Source: Emydura subglobosa
Lineage: Eukaryota > Chordata > Testudines > Chelidae
Assembly: GCA_007922225.1 (NCBI GenBank)
Contig: ML679956.1
Location: 75,118,095-75,182,094 of the forward strand
Reading direction: 5' to 3'
DNA: 64,000 nucleotides
Positions within the stretch are counted from its first letter, which is position 1. Every line of letters begins with the position of its first letter. Under the pieces are notes generated by a model. The model was not told the DNA's origin. It worked only from the letters and a program-made list of their open reading frames with translations, and searched no databases. Made by a program: the position numbers and the translations under genes. Below, in pieces: positions 34,050 to 45,000 of this stretch.

Positions 34050-34465
34050 CTTTTTAACCCTTTATTAAAGATACAGCGAAGAAGGGTGCAAAGGTTACAG
34101 CATTTGAAATATAAAATATTAAGTAAGGCTGTCATTTTAATAACATCCCTTGTTTCTTTTCCTTCTAACGGGAGAGAGTTTTCAGAAGGACCTCCCCTCT
34201 ATTGGAGAGTCTTTTGGAGGGTGGTAAAAGTGGTGATAACTGTTGATTTTGGGGAAAAGGAAAGAAGGGAGTTGAGCTGGGCTGCAGCTGTTGTTAAAGT
34301 CTGAGCCCAGTTTCTAGAAGACAAAACAAGACAAACGCACACAAGAGGGAAGCGAAAATAACAGTAAAGATAAAAAAAGGCAACTTCTGTGACTGGGCTT
34401 GATGCTCACGCGTTGGAGAAACAAAGGCGCAGCACATGGTCCCATTAGCCACTCCAGGACCGGAG
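34050..34465. repeat. Dispersed repeat, copy B (unclassified)
   Basis: Second copy of the sequence at 26,020-26,445, same orientation, about 8 kb away, with similar spacing of conserved blocks (CCTTTATTAAAGATAC, AAATATTAAGTAAGGC, ATAACATCCCTTG). Non-coding. Confidence 0.65.
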
Positions 34466-35390
34466 AAGAAGCGCCCCAAAAACAGAGAGGGGTGAGTGGC
34501 TTAGCCCAGCCCTTCATTATTTTGTTTACCAGTTCAGCGTATTTCCCAACACATCAATTTTGGCCGTTGGTTTCTGGTTCCACCCTTCTCTTGTTTACCA
34601 GAGACGATCTTAACCCAGCTCTTGAGTAATAACAGGAGGCCTTTTTGTTTGGAATAATTCAGTCTGTCTGTCTCCCTTTGGCACCGTTTCCCATTGCTAT
34701 TTGTGGTTCTAAGTTATGATGACATTTTATGAACATTTCACTCATTTTTTACAGCTCAGCTCATGAATAGGGAAAAGTTGTAGGCACAGTTATCACAACA
34801 GAATTGCCATGGGGCAGTTTGGGTATTATTGAGTTCTGAAAATTAGGCCCTGGGTCTCACCTTATGTTGGCACCTAGAAAGAAAGATACCTAGAAAACCA
34901 GCAACCACTCATTCTTGACATAATGCCATTGACTCCTCCAGAGACACACCAAAGCCCAACCTCGCCTAGGGTCTCTACTTCCTTTTTCCTGATGATCAAC
35001 CCCCCGCCTCCCCCACCCCAGAGTGAAGGCCCCTCTGTGTCTGCCTGTGAGACACACAAACAGGAGCCCGGTATCATGTGCGGTCTGGGGGTATTTTCCA
35101 GGTAGGCGCTGCCTGCATCCGAATATCCCCTGCTGCGAAATATAGTGGTTCCCCTCACCTTGCCCTGTGCCAGGAGCTGATGTGTGGATTCTCTTCCCCA
35201 CCCAGCAGTTGATGGGTTTCCAAGCGGAACTGAGCCACACAAGAAAGGGCCTTGAAGCTCGGGGTTGCATGTCATGTTGTCCTGGAATCTGGGCACGAGC
35301 ATGTTCCAGAGCAGCCAGCCAGTACAAAACTTCCACCAAGCAATCCAGGTCCCCACAACAGAGGAGCTGGGCTTGATGTCCCAGGGGGAT
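34466..35390. other. No gene seen
   Basis: A minus-strand frame of 310 codons (34,874-35,806) overlaps the zinc-finger relic in antisense. It is low-complexity and lacks any domain, so I treat it as a shadow. Nothing else is seen. Confidence 0.4.
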
Positions 35391-35394
35391 GTGG

Positions 35395-35810
35395 AGGCAG
35401 GTTTGGGGAGCTCCCTGCGCAAGGCCGGCCTGAGCCGGAAGAGAGGCCATGCCAACGTGGCATGTGCAAGAAGAGCAACAACCGAAGCTCTGCCTGAAGC
35501 ATTATGAGACCGCCCATGTCCACAGGAAGCCCTTTGAGTGCGGCAAGTGCGGGAAGTGCTTCCTGCAGACGTGGGAGCTGACGACGCACCAGAGGACCCA
35601 CACGGGCAAGACACCCTACAGCTGCTGCCGGTGCGCCCGCCAAGAGCTTCAGCCAGCTCTCCAACGTCTTCCGGCATGGGCGCATCCACACCAGCGAGCG
35701 GCCCTTCACCTGCCCCCAGTGCCAGACTTCCAGCAGCGCCTCCCTCCCTCCCCACTGCAACCAGAGGGAAGGAGTTCAGCAAGAAGGATCTCCCAGCCTG
35801 TGACAAACTT
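35395..35810 (+). pseudogene. C2H2 zinc-finger array relic with two frameshifts
   Basis: Three plus-strand frames carry successive pieces of C2H2 fingers. The first piece (about 35,435-35,490) has M-C-K-K-S-N-N-R-S-S. The second (35,493-35,640) has L-K-H-Y-E-T-A-H, then a complete finger F-E-C-G-K-C with the H-Q-R-T-H ending and a T-G-K-T-P-Y linker, then C-C-R-C. The third (about 35,642-35,735) has K-S-F-S-Q-L-S-N and H-G-R-I-H, then R-P-F-T-C-P-Q-C. Reading them in order needs two frame changes (near 35,492 and 35,640), so the gene is dead. It is probably the finger exon belonging to the KRAB box at 28.8 kb. In mammals a KRAB zinc-finger gene, ZNF662, adjoins CYP8B1. Confidence 0.75.
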
Positions 35811-37596
35811 GTGACAAACTTGGTTCTGGAATCAGGATAGGGAGATCACGTCTGTCCATCCCACCTCCCTACCACTGAGGGATTGTTTCCGATGGGATGT
35901 AGTTTTAGCCACTAGATTGTCTTCCGATCTATGACTTTACTGTATGCTCAGGAAAAGAAGCAAGAGTCCTGCTTTCAACCAGATGCTGCGACTTGCACAC
36001 AAAACAACGGGTTTGCATCAGCCTGTCCGGACCCATCACATCAAGCAGTGCGGAGGTGGCAGTACTTCTCTCTCTGGCAGTGGCAAGGCGAGTGTGCTGG
36101 AATCCATGCTGGGCACTGCTATACCTGAGCGATAGTGATAAATTAGAAAGAATATGAAGAGGCACAATCAAAACCATTTGGAGGCAGGAATCCCCCCAAA
36201 GAAGGAACTAAACACGCATCCAGCTAGCCTGTATGACGACTCAGGGGAGGCGATAAGTAAGTACAAGTTTCTGAAGAGTGTACATGTAACCCAGTGGAAA
36301 AGCGTGAGCCATGTCCTTTTCTGGGGGCTGCTGCACTGGGGGTAGCAGTTTAGTATCACTGTTAGCTAATGGAGCTACTCTTTTAGCTCAAGGGATGGAT
36401 GCTTGTGACGAAGGCCCTGGGGGCTAACCCCACGGACGACATACACAAGGCGGGTCAAATCATTTACAGCAAAGAGGGCTCCCTGAGCACCTGTGAGCCA
36501 TACTGATAGGTGGATGGCAAGTGGAATGGTACCAGTTATTTCAGCCACAGTGTATATCTCGGCATTCTTCATGACAAGGGGCTAGAGGCAGCGTGTGCAG
36601 GGGGGGGCTGAAGAAAAGCCTGAGGCCCTAAAGGCAACCCCTGGCTCCCTCTCATAATTGCAGGGTAAGGGCAAAGCTGATCAGCTGTCACGTTCTTTGC
36701 GGGTGACATGAACAAGCCGTTTCTGTCATGGAGTCGCCTCGTGTCTCAAGCAGAGGATGTGCCGTATGTTTGTGTCTGCAGGCCGTCCAGCGTCTCTCTG
36801 TAAACTTACCAATTTGCCACAGCAGCCCTCTGTGTGGTTAAGCTTGGCGACCTGTGGTCTAACGCAGGCAGTGGTGGCGCTGGCGGGCACCTGTGCATTT
36901 CACCTAATGCTCCGTCCTTCTTTGCTTTTCCCCTTTGCTTCTCGAAGCTGGGCTCTTTGAACATCCGGTGCATTTGCTCTCTCTCCAATTTGCCTGAACT
37001 TGTATTTTGCAGGAGACTCTGTTATTCTGCAGCCAAGTCCTTGGCCGCCTTCTCATTTCCTGCGGCACCCAATCGTGCCCCCGAAGTGAGCGTGGGCTTG
37101 GTGTGAGCAGCTAATGCGGCAGCAGGCTCAAAAACTTATCTGCTTATAAAAAGAGGTATTTGTTGAAGTGAAGCTGCAATTCCCATCTCCCCTTTCCCCC
37201 CCTTTTCCACATCTCTTCCTGTGCTCTTAGCTGTGGGTTTACAGGGAGGCGAGTGGGCTGAGCCAGTTTAATGTTCTGTTCTCTTTTGGAGCAGCTGCAT
37301 GGAAAAAAAAAATCCAAACTTTTGCTGTGGCATTAGTTTTCCAATCCCCCTTCTCAGGCCCACGTCTAGAATGTGATAAATAAAATAGGTCTCTGGTTTT
37401 CGTGCGTGTATGTTTATTTTGTTATGGATTTGTCACCAAATATGTGCCTGGGGAGTCCAGAAATCTCTGGTGAAGGGACCCTGCCCAGATCAGAAGGGTT
37501 ATTTCACTCCTTCTGCTTGACAGATGGAGTGTGAACAAACCATTGGCTGTCAGATTGCTACAGAACGTTTTACTCTGACACTACAGTGATGAAAAG
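35811..37596. other. No gene seen
   Basis: Short open frames only (up to 90 codons near 36,834-37,106), with no recognisable product and no repeat family I can name. Confidence 0.4.
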
Positions 37597-37735
37597 TTCC
37601 AGAGGGGTAGCCGTGCTAGTCTGCACAAACAGCGAGAGTCCTGTAGCACTTTAAAGACTAACAAACTTAATTTCTGCAGGCATAAGCTTTCGTGGGCTGT
37701 AACTCACTTCGTCAGACGTAAAGAACAGAAATCAG
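37597..37735 (-). mobile_element. Penelope-type terminal sequence with hammerhead-like core
   Basis: Reversed copy: AGTTCCAGAGGGGTAGCCGT, then CAGGCATAAGCTTTCGTGGG. On the minus strand it contains CTGACGA (37,715-37,709), a stem-loop GTGAGT..GCCCAC, then GAAA (37,691-37,688) and GCTTATGC. This is the order of a hammerhead catalytic core. It is the best-preserved such core in the window. Confidence 0.75.
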
Positions 37736-39536
37736 ATTGGGGGTATAAATATACATCTAAGGTTAAGGAACAGTGATGGGCGCCATGTAAGCACCTAGGA
37801 AGATTTCCCCATTTTTATTGTCTATAGAATCTATTGCAGTAATTGTCAAGGACGCTCAGCACTAGAGAATCAACCAGGCAGCTTTGATATTAGTGGCAAA
37901 AGCCATTCTCTGCTTTTAGCTAATTGTCTGGGGCTACACGCTTAGAGAACTTTGAGATGAGCTACTCCTAATGAGAAAAGACCCATCCTCGGGCTTTCAG
38001 AAAGTTAGCCAGTTAGTGATAGCTACATTGAGGTCATACGGTGATAGCTAGCACTTAATATGTTTATAATACTATTAAAATGACGGTCATATATACAAAT
38101 GGGATGTGTTTGTTTGTATCCTTCTCTACCTACCCTTTATGTGTCACTTCTCTGAGGTTTTAAGGTCTTCGCAGCAGGAACTGGCTCTTCGTACGTGTTC
38201 TTGCTGTGCCTAGAACAAAATGGCCCTGAGGCTGACTGCGACGCCTGAATGCTACACTACCATAATTATATACAAATACAACACAGCAAAAAATATGGTT
38301 TAACTTCTTTGTCAAAATAGTTTATTTAACAAAACAGTATTGAGTGCATAAAAGACATCTGACATGTTCAAAATGCATGCAAATCAGAGAAGAAAAATCA
38401 GTTAATTTGACTCACACGAGAAAGAGAAAGGGAGTATGAGCCCAGGTCTTGACAGTTGTTAACCTGCATTAAAAATTTTACTCTTAAATGGGTTTTTCTT
38501 TCATATATTGACCCCTCCACCTTAAAAATTAAATCAAAGTATTAGGCTGAGCCAAGCTAAAGCACAGCTGATTGCTGTGATAAGAAGCTGGAGGGCAGAC
38601 AGCATCCTGAAAAAGTCTCCGGGGTGGATTCTGATCTAAGTAACACCAATATTGATCCAAAGTAACTCCTCTAGCTGCAATGGAACGGAGCACAGAATTC
38701 CACAACGGATTATGGCGACAACGTACCTTTGAAATTCAAAGCTTCATAGTCTGGTTGAAGCTGTGTCTGCTCTCCCTAATCTAGTTAAATGTCCTCTAGC
38801 TTCCGTCACATTTCACTGTACAAGCATCATGGGGAACCATAGCGCTATGCACTTTGGGATCTTACCAATGTTCATTGCACACGACTGGAAAGATGGTTGC
38901 CATTTAAACACTACCACTCACTCATGATCTTCTGAAGCAGTAGGACATTAGGGACTGATTTCCCGCTTCCATCCCCATTAACGCTTCTGGACACAGAACT
39001 ATGAGCAAAACATCCTCTTACGTATGGTTTGTAATGAAAGTCAAAAAGGGAATTTGGTGCAATAAACGGACCACAACAGAACCAATAGATACATGGATCA
39101 CTTCACATAAACGCAGAGATTATATTCACAAAAGAAATACAACGCTAAGACCACCAAATGTAAATGAAAACAATCCACGACAGAGATTAGAAGCAATGAA
39201 AGACACTGAACTCCTGGAAGTTGTGGCCTCTATTTAGAAATGAAAAAGAAACACATTTTCTAATACCTCTGTTCCCACATCTCCCAAATGTATGAGAAGG
39301 TCTACAAATCAACAGCCCGGGTGCCTGAGCGACAGAATGCCTTTAGACCACGCAAATTCTGTGTTGAATGAGGTCAAGGCAATTGTTGCGTCACATGCCT
39401 TTGACTGCTGTACAGCGAGTACCAATAGGGGCTTCATTGAAAGTAGGGGCTAACCCTTGTAAGAGTGGTACTACAGTGCACCCGCTGAGCAGATGATTGT
39501 CTATTAACGTCTTTCATAATGGAAGAGTTAGCATGG
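37736..39536. other. No gene seen
   Basis: AT-rich. One 78-codon frame (39,001-39,237) is unlike anything I know. No splice-supported exon. Confidence 0.4.
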
Positions 39537-39905
39537 ATTCAGCAGTACAGTGGTGCCTTCGAGCTAGGCACACCTAGAACATTCAGCACACCTAGAACAT
39601 TTCCACCTAGAAACGCCCAGATCATTCAGCAGCACAGTAGGTATGTTCTACTTAGATACACTCGAAACATTCAGCAGCATAACAGGCACATTCTAACTAG
39701 ACACGCCAGATACATTCAGCATCATAAAAGGTGCGTTCTACCCAGATACACCCAGCACATACAGTAGTTCAGCAGGTGTGCTCCACCTAGACATTCCCAG
39801 AACACTCAGCAGCATAACAGGCACGTTTTGCCTGTGTGTGTCTCGTACATTCAGCGGCAAAGACACGTTTTGCCTGTATGTGTCGTGTACATTCAGTGGA
39901 ACACC
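39537..39905. repeat. Minisatellite, 45-bp period, about nine copies
   Basis: The anchor ATTCAG (or a one- or two-base variant) recurs at 39,537, 39,581, 39,624, 39,669, 39,714, 39,759, 39,804, 39,849 and 39,891, a spacing of 45 with drift at both ends. Because 45 is divisible by three, an open frame (39,519-39,767) runs through it with a 15-residue repeat (I-Q-Q-H-x-R-x-x-L). I regard this frame as a by-product. Confidence 0.88.
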
Positions 39906-41901
39906 CAGCAACAGCTAACAGACTGTCGAGCGTAAGTGATCTTTGATGTGTTGAAGAATCATAATGGGAACCATGGCACTACCTAGATTGCTTCCATGAA
40001 AAGGAGCACGCTGTGTGCGGCTGATTAAAAAAGCTGTGGTAGGCATTAAGGAAAAATGATCCTAACTTCATCACCACGGATTCCTGGGTTTGTTACATCT
40101 CCCCTGAGCATCTGTGGAACTGGTGCCTGTCCGGGGGCAGCCAACAAAAGCAAACTCAGGTTGCTTTCGACAGAAAGCCAGGCAGCGTGGCGAGTTCATT
40201 GCAATGAACCAGCTCGCACACACAAGTTTCAAGGCCCAAAGCGGGGCCCTGTGCAGTTACAGAACTCCCTCCCCCGCAGGTGTGGACAAAATTTTTGTTT
40301 CTGAGCATGCTCATTTGAGTCCTTCCTGTGAGGGAATGCCTCGCTCTAAAATCCTAACTGTGCAAAGTCTCTCCCTGCAGGGGCATCTACCCTACAGAGC
40401 CCTTATCGGTGTACCAAGGCAGTGAACTGCAAAATCAGTGTAGAATTCCTAAGACAACAGGTTCAGATAAAGCAAGTCAGGGTTGCTTTAAGCTACTAGG
40501 TGTCTGATATATTTGCCCTCTGATTACAAAAACTGGAGACTTTAAATATATCTCCCATAGTTCATATTCACTGTGGTTATAACCACAGTAAGCATCAGCC
40601 CTTTGAGGATGTCCGTCCATGCTGCCCAGATCACAACGCCCAGGGGCATGTGTAGATCGCCCCAGTGGTGTTCGCTGTATGTTCTGCCACTCTGTTAGTG
40701 CACAGCAGAAAATAAGGGGCTTGTGTCTGAGATGGCATGATCGAGGCCGTGCATACAAATAGCACACAAAGGATTAATTTAGTCTTCCACTGAAAAATTC
40801 AAGACCATCTGAGTGCCTTTTCTCTTGCAGGATCAGGAAGATGGCCACAAATGGCTGTCCATGTGTCTCCTCTAGTACAAGGTACGCACAAGACTGACTC
40901 CCACTGGAGACAAATGAAGCCTGGCTTATTCTGACCTGGTCAGAGGGAGGCCCACCTGGGACAGCTACTGTCTATGCTCCCTGGGAGTCCCAGTTACAGT
41001 CTTGTCTGCAGTAATGTGCAGAGATGGTCCATGTAACAAGCTCTGTGATGAGTGTGATCATGACTCCCTCTAGTGGCTGGCTTTGCAGCCTGCTCCTTGC
41101 TCACAGATGAAAGCGTTCTCTTTTAGTGTGAGTGGCAGAGGCCTGTGCTTTGTCTGTAGGGTCTGCACATGAACATGGCCATGGTATGTTACACACGGGG
41201 CCCCGTTACCGCTGCATGCTGATTGACTGTGTCCACTCTAGCCCTGGCTACAGTGTGACAGACACATCAGATGCCTTGTTGAATAAACATTATTTATAGC
41301 TGCAGTTACTTACAGCTCTGCCTAGAAGACAGACACACACACACACGACATTTCATCTGATAGCCACACAATGCATTTTTTTTTAAACCGTGAAGATGTA
41401 TGTATTCTGATTCCATCCTGGGGCACTAGCATTCAATAGCCTCCTCTACCCCAGCCCCAGGGAAATTTTTTACCGACTCCTTTTGGTTTTGAGAGACAGG
41501 CTAGAAGACGCGAGTAGCACGGGATTATAGGTGACCAAAAGCTGAGGTTGCTGTTATTGTGGGGAGCCTGTTTAGTAACGTCTGAGGCGCTCATGAAATG
41601 GCTGAGGGTCTGGTATCTCTGTGCTGTTGGTGGAGCTTGTGGGGAAGTCACTGAGCGATGTTATGTGCAGACTTACAATTCTAAGGGAAGGATTTTCAAA
41701 GCCACCCAGAGACCCAGGTCCCATTCACTCATTTCTAATGGGAACTGGTCACCCAAAGCTCTCTCTAAGGCATCAGGGTCACTGTTTTACTGCACCAGGT
41801 TTGTAAACAGAAATGACGCTTAGGTACCAAACCCCCAGTACAAACATCTGTCGGGGCATGTGGGGTGGGAGAATCTATTCTTCACTGTGTCCATATCAGT
41901 T
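39906..41901. other. No gene seen; OBSCN 3' UTR/flank at the right end
   Basis: Short frames only, plus a small CA run at 41,334-41,348. The OBSCN 3' UTR must begin at 41,901 and run leftwards. I could not pick a convincing poly(A) signal. Confidence 0.4.
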
Positions 41902-42079
41902 TCACTGTGCAACCATCAGCCCATACTTTGAACACAGCAGGCTTCTTTTCTTTTCCCGTTCTGCTAGGAAACTCCTCAGCTTGGCGGTGGAGAAAGTGAC
42001 CACGGCTTGCTGTCTGTCATCCAAACCCGTCTCCTGGAGCCAGGGAAACTGAAGGCATTCCGTTACCGATGGCCTACCC
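41902..42079 (-). CDS. OBSCN: OBSCN terminal coding exon
   Basis: 178 bp including the TGA at 41,904-41,902; acceptor TTCCTGTCCTAG. It encodes [14 protein letters not shown] (end of the kinase fold) and the short tail ending [15 protein letters not shown]. This matches the kinase-bearing obscurin isoform ending shortly after kinase 2, and no ankyrin-binding tail is present. Confidence 0.95.
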
Positions 42080-45000
42080 CTAGGACAGGAAGTGAACAAG
42101 AATGACAAGAAATCTGGATCAGAGGGAGACATGCAGCGAGAGGAAGTGAGGTAGCTGGCGAGAGAGAGAAGAGAGCAGTAACTGGGCCCTGCATAGGTTT
42201 GCATGCTGGGAAACAAGCAGCCTCTTACCAGGGATTTGCACACAGTGTGCTTTGGAGAAATGTCACGGCTCCCCCAGACAGACCCGCGTAGCATCTGGTA
42301 AGTTTCACCTTCCCTTTCTTGGCGATTCTCGGAAAGTTACAGGCCACGTCAGAGCTGAGAGGGTAGTCGGCACTCAGCCTAACACACAAAAAAAAGAGGG
42401 TAAATCGACACGCAAGGGGAAAGGCCGCTTTGTAAACGCATTCCTGTTCCCAGTTCCTTTCAGAGCGCTCCTGTGAAGTGCTGCGTCAGCGTGAGGAAGA
42501 CGAGCCTCCCAGCGCTGAGAAGGATTGTACAGGAAAAGGAAATGGCAGAAGAGATGATTTATTTGAGGAAGGGTTTTGTTAAAATAGTTTTTACTTCGTG
42601 TCGTTTTAACATGCATGAGCAGGTTGGTGGTTTGTTTCTCGGAGCGCCGAGCCATATACAAAAAGGTGGGTGTGGGGTTGAGTCTACACCGATCCTGCTG
42701 TGCTAAGAGGCTATAAAGGCAGCCCACCAGAGAATACCCTTTCACCTCCGACAGTGTAGAGCCAGCATAGGCAGCTTTAAACCACTCTATTTCACAGCTC
42801 TTGGTTCTGGGAGTGTGGCCAGGAGGAGGGATGTGGCTGGAATGCTGCAGGACCTCAGTGCATCTCTGCTGGTGGGTCTTCTTTGAAACCCTAGTGGGTT
42901 TAAAGCTGCCTTCCACTGACGCAATCCACAGTCATAGACTCATAGACATGCAGGACTGGAAGGGACCTCTATAGGTTATCTAGTTCAGTCCCCGGAACTG
43001 ACTCAGGGCTAAGTATTATCTACACCATCCCTGAAAGGTGTTTGTCTAACCTGCTCTTAAAAACCTCTAATGATGGAGGTTCAACAACCTTCCTAGGTAA
43101 TTTGTTCTGGGGCTTAACTGCCCTGACAGTTTGCAAGTTTTTCTTAATGTCTAACCTAAATTTCCCTTGCTGCAAGTTAACCCATTACTTCTTGTTGTAT
43201 CCTGAGTGGTTAAGAAGCACAATTTATCATCCTTCTCTTCATAGCAACCTTTTACATACTTGAAGATTGTTGTCATGTCCCCACCCCCCTCTTCTCTTCT
43301 CCAGGCTAAACAAACCCAATTTTTTTCAATCTTTTCTCTTAGGTCACGTTTTCTAGACCTTTCATCAGTTTTGTTGCCCTCCTCTGGACTTTCTCCAGTT
43401 TGCCCACATCCTTCCTGAAGTGTGGTCACACCAGGATTTCTAATTCTTTGCTAGGGACCAACTTACATGATGAAAGCAGTGGTGCCGACAGCCCAGATGT
43501 CAGTCTGCGGGAGGGCTCCTTGCTCTGACAGCAGCTCTGGAGCTAGAAAGGCACAGCAGCGTGAGTGGAGTTTCCTTACAAGACGGAACCTTTATGCCAG
43601 CAGGAAAGCTGTGCGCTAGCTTTAATCCTTGCTACATTCCCACGTGATGAGGAAGACAAGGTCTGTTACAGAGAGCAGGTTGATGTCTGACACCCCACGG
43701 ACATCCTGAGTCATTTAAGAAACCAAACAAATGGAGACCTATGAATACATCTCCAAAAGGCTTCGTGGTTACAAACCTAGTGCTGTGTCCATTGCTTTTG
43801 CCCTGGCGGTGACTACACTGTGTGCATTTTATGGGCATGACTCTCCTCTCACTTACACTGGTGTAAATCCAAAGTGACCCCTTTGAAGTGAACAGTAACA
43901 CTGGTGGAAATGTCTTCCAGAGGGGGAGCCGTGTTAGTCTGTTTTCAGCAAAACAACGAGAGTCCTGTGGCACCTTAAAGACTAACAAAGTTATTTGGGC
44001 GTAAGCTTTCGTGGGCAGAAACCCACTTTCAGAGGTGCCACAAAGCTCTCGTTGTTTTACTGGTGTCAATGAGAAGGGAACGTGCGCCGTACACTCACTA
44101 GCTCTGCCCCTCAACGCTCGGGATGAGACACTGTGCCTCACAAGGGTTGTCTCACATTTTAAATCAGCCAATGTCAGTTTTAGTAGTTACCAATTCAATT
44201 CACTGAATCACTGGAACAAGCAAGCCGGGGAGACGGCTGTTTCCACAGTGCAGCCAGCCAAACTCAGGCTAGGGTTAACACATAGGCAGGCTCAAACCAT
44301 TCTGAACTCCTGCATCATCCAGACTAGGAAATTCAGGGTGAATTCTGGACATCGCAGAAGCATCCAGGTCTATAACCTCCATTATAGCACAAGTGGGAAC
44401 ACTTTAAGAGCATGCAGGCCAAACCCAGTTTCCTGTTAGCTGGCAACAAATGGGAACATCTGCAAATACATTTGTAAAGTGTCGCTCCCACCATTGTCCC
44501 AGTCTGACCTGCCATCTAGCAGGGACCCAAAGCCATGCTGACTCTGCACTGACCTAGCACTGACGTACTGTACTCACCCATGGTTTCTACATAGTCAATG
44601 CACCTATCCATGGTAATGACTCTGTCTGGCGTGTAGAACTGGGCGTTGCCAAAGTCCAGGAGTTTAAGCAGGTTGGGTTCGGTAATTATCATGTTTTCAG
44701 ACCTCAGATCCAAGTGCAGGATGTGGTGTGTGTGAAGGAACTCAACTGCACTGAGAATCTGCCATAGATAGTCTCTGACCTCCACCTCTGTATAGGATGT
44801 CCTGGTAATGGAAACACAGTGAAAATCATAGTCTTCCTTCCTGCGTATTTTAATGGCCCGATCCTGCTTCCACTGAAGTCAACAGGAAAATTCCCATGGA
44901 CTCCTAACATGATCAGTAACAACAGTACCCGCCATTTTTCATCTGCGTCAGCTATTTCACCAACATTACTCACTAATCCTCACAAAACTCCACCAAGGGC

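Noticed and set aside
34874..35806. 310-codon minus frame
   Set aside because: Antisense shadow of the zinc-finger relic and its GC-rich flank; no domain.
39519..39767. 82-codon plus frame with repeats
   Set aside because: Product of the 45-bp minisatellite; only part of the array is open and there is no other coding evidence.
42080..42294. 5' extension of the last OBSCN frame as coding
   Set aside because: The true acceptor is at 42,080-42,081. The kinase residues expected there are encoded by the separate exon at 42,229-42,378 in another frame.
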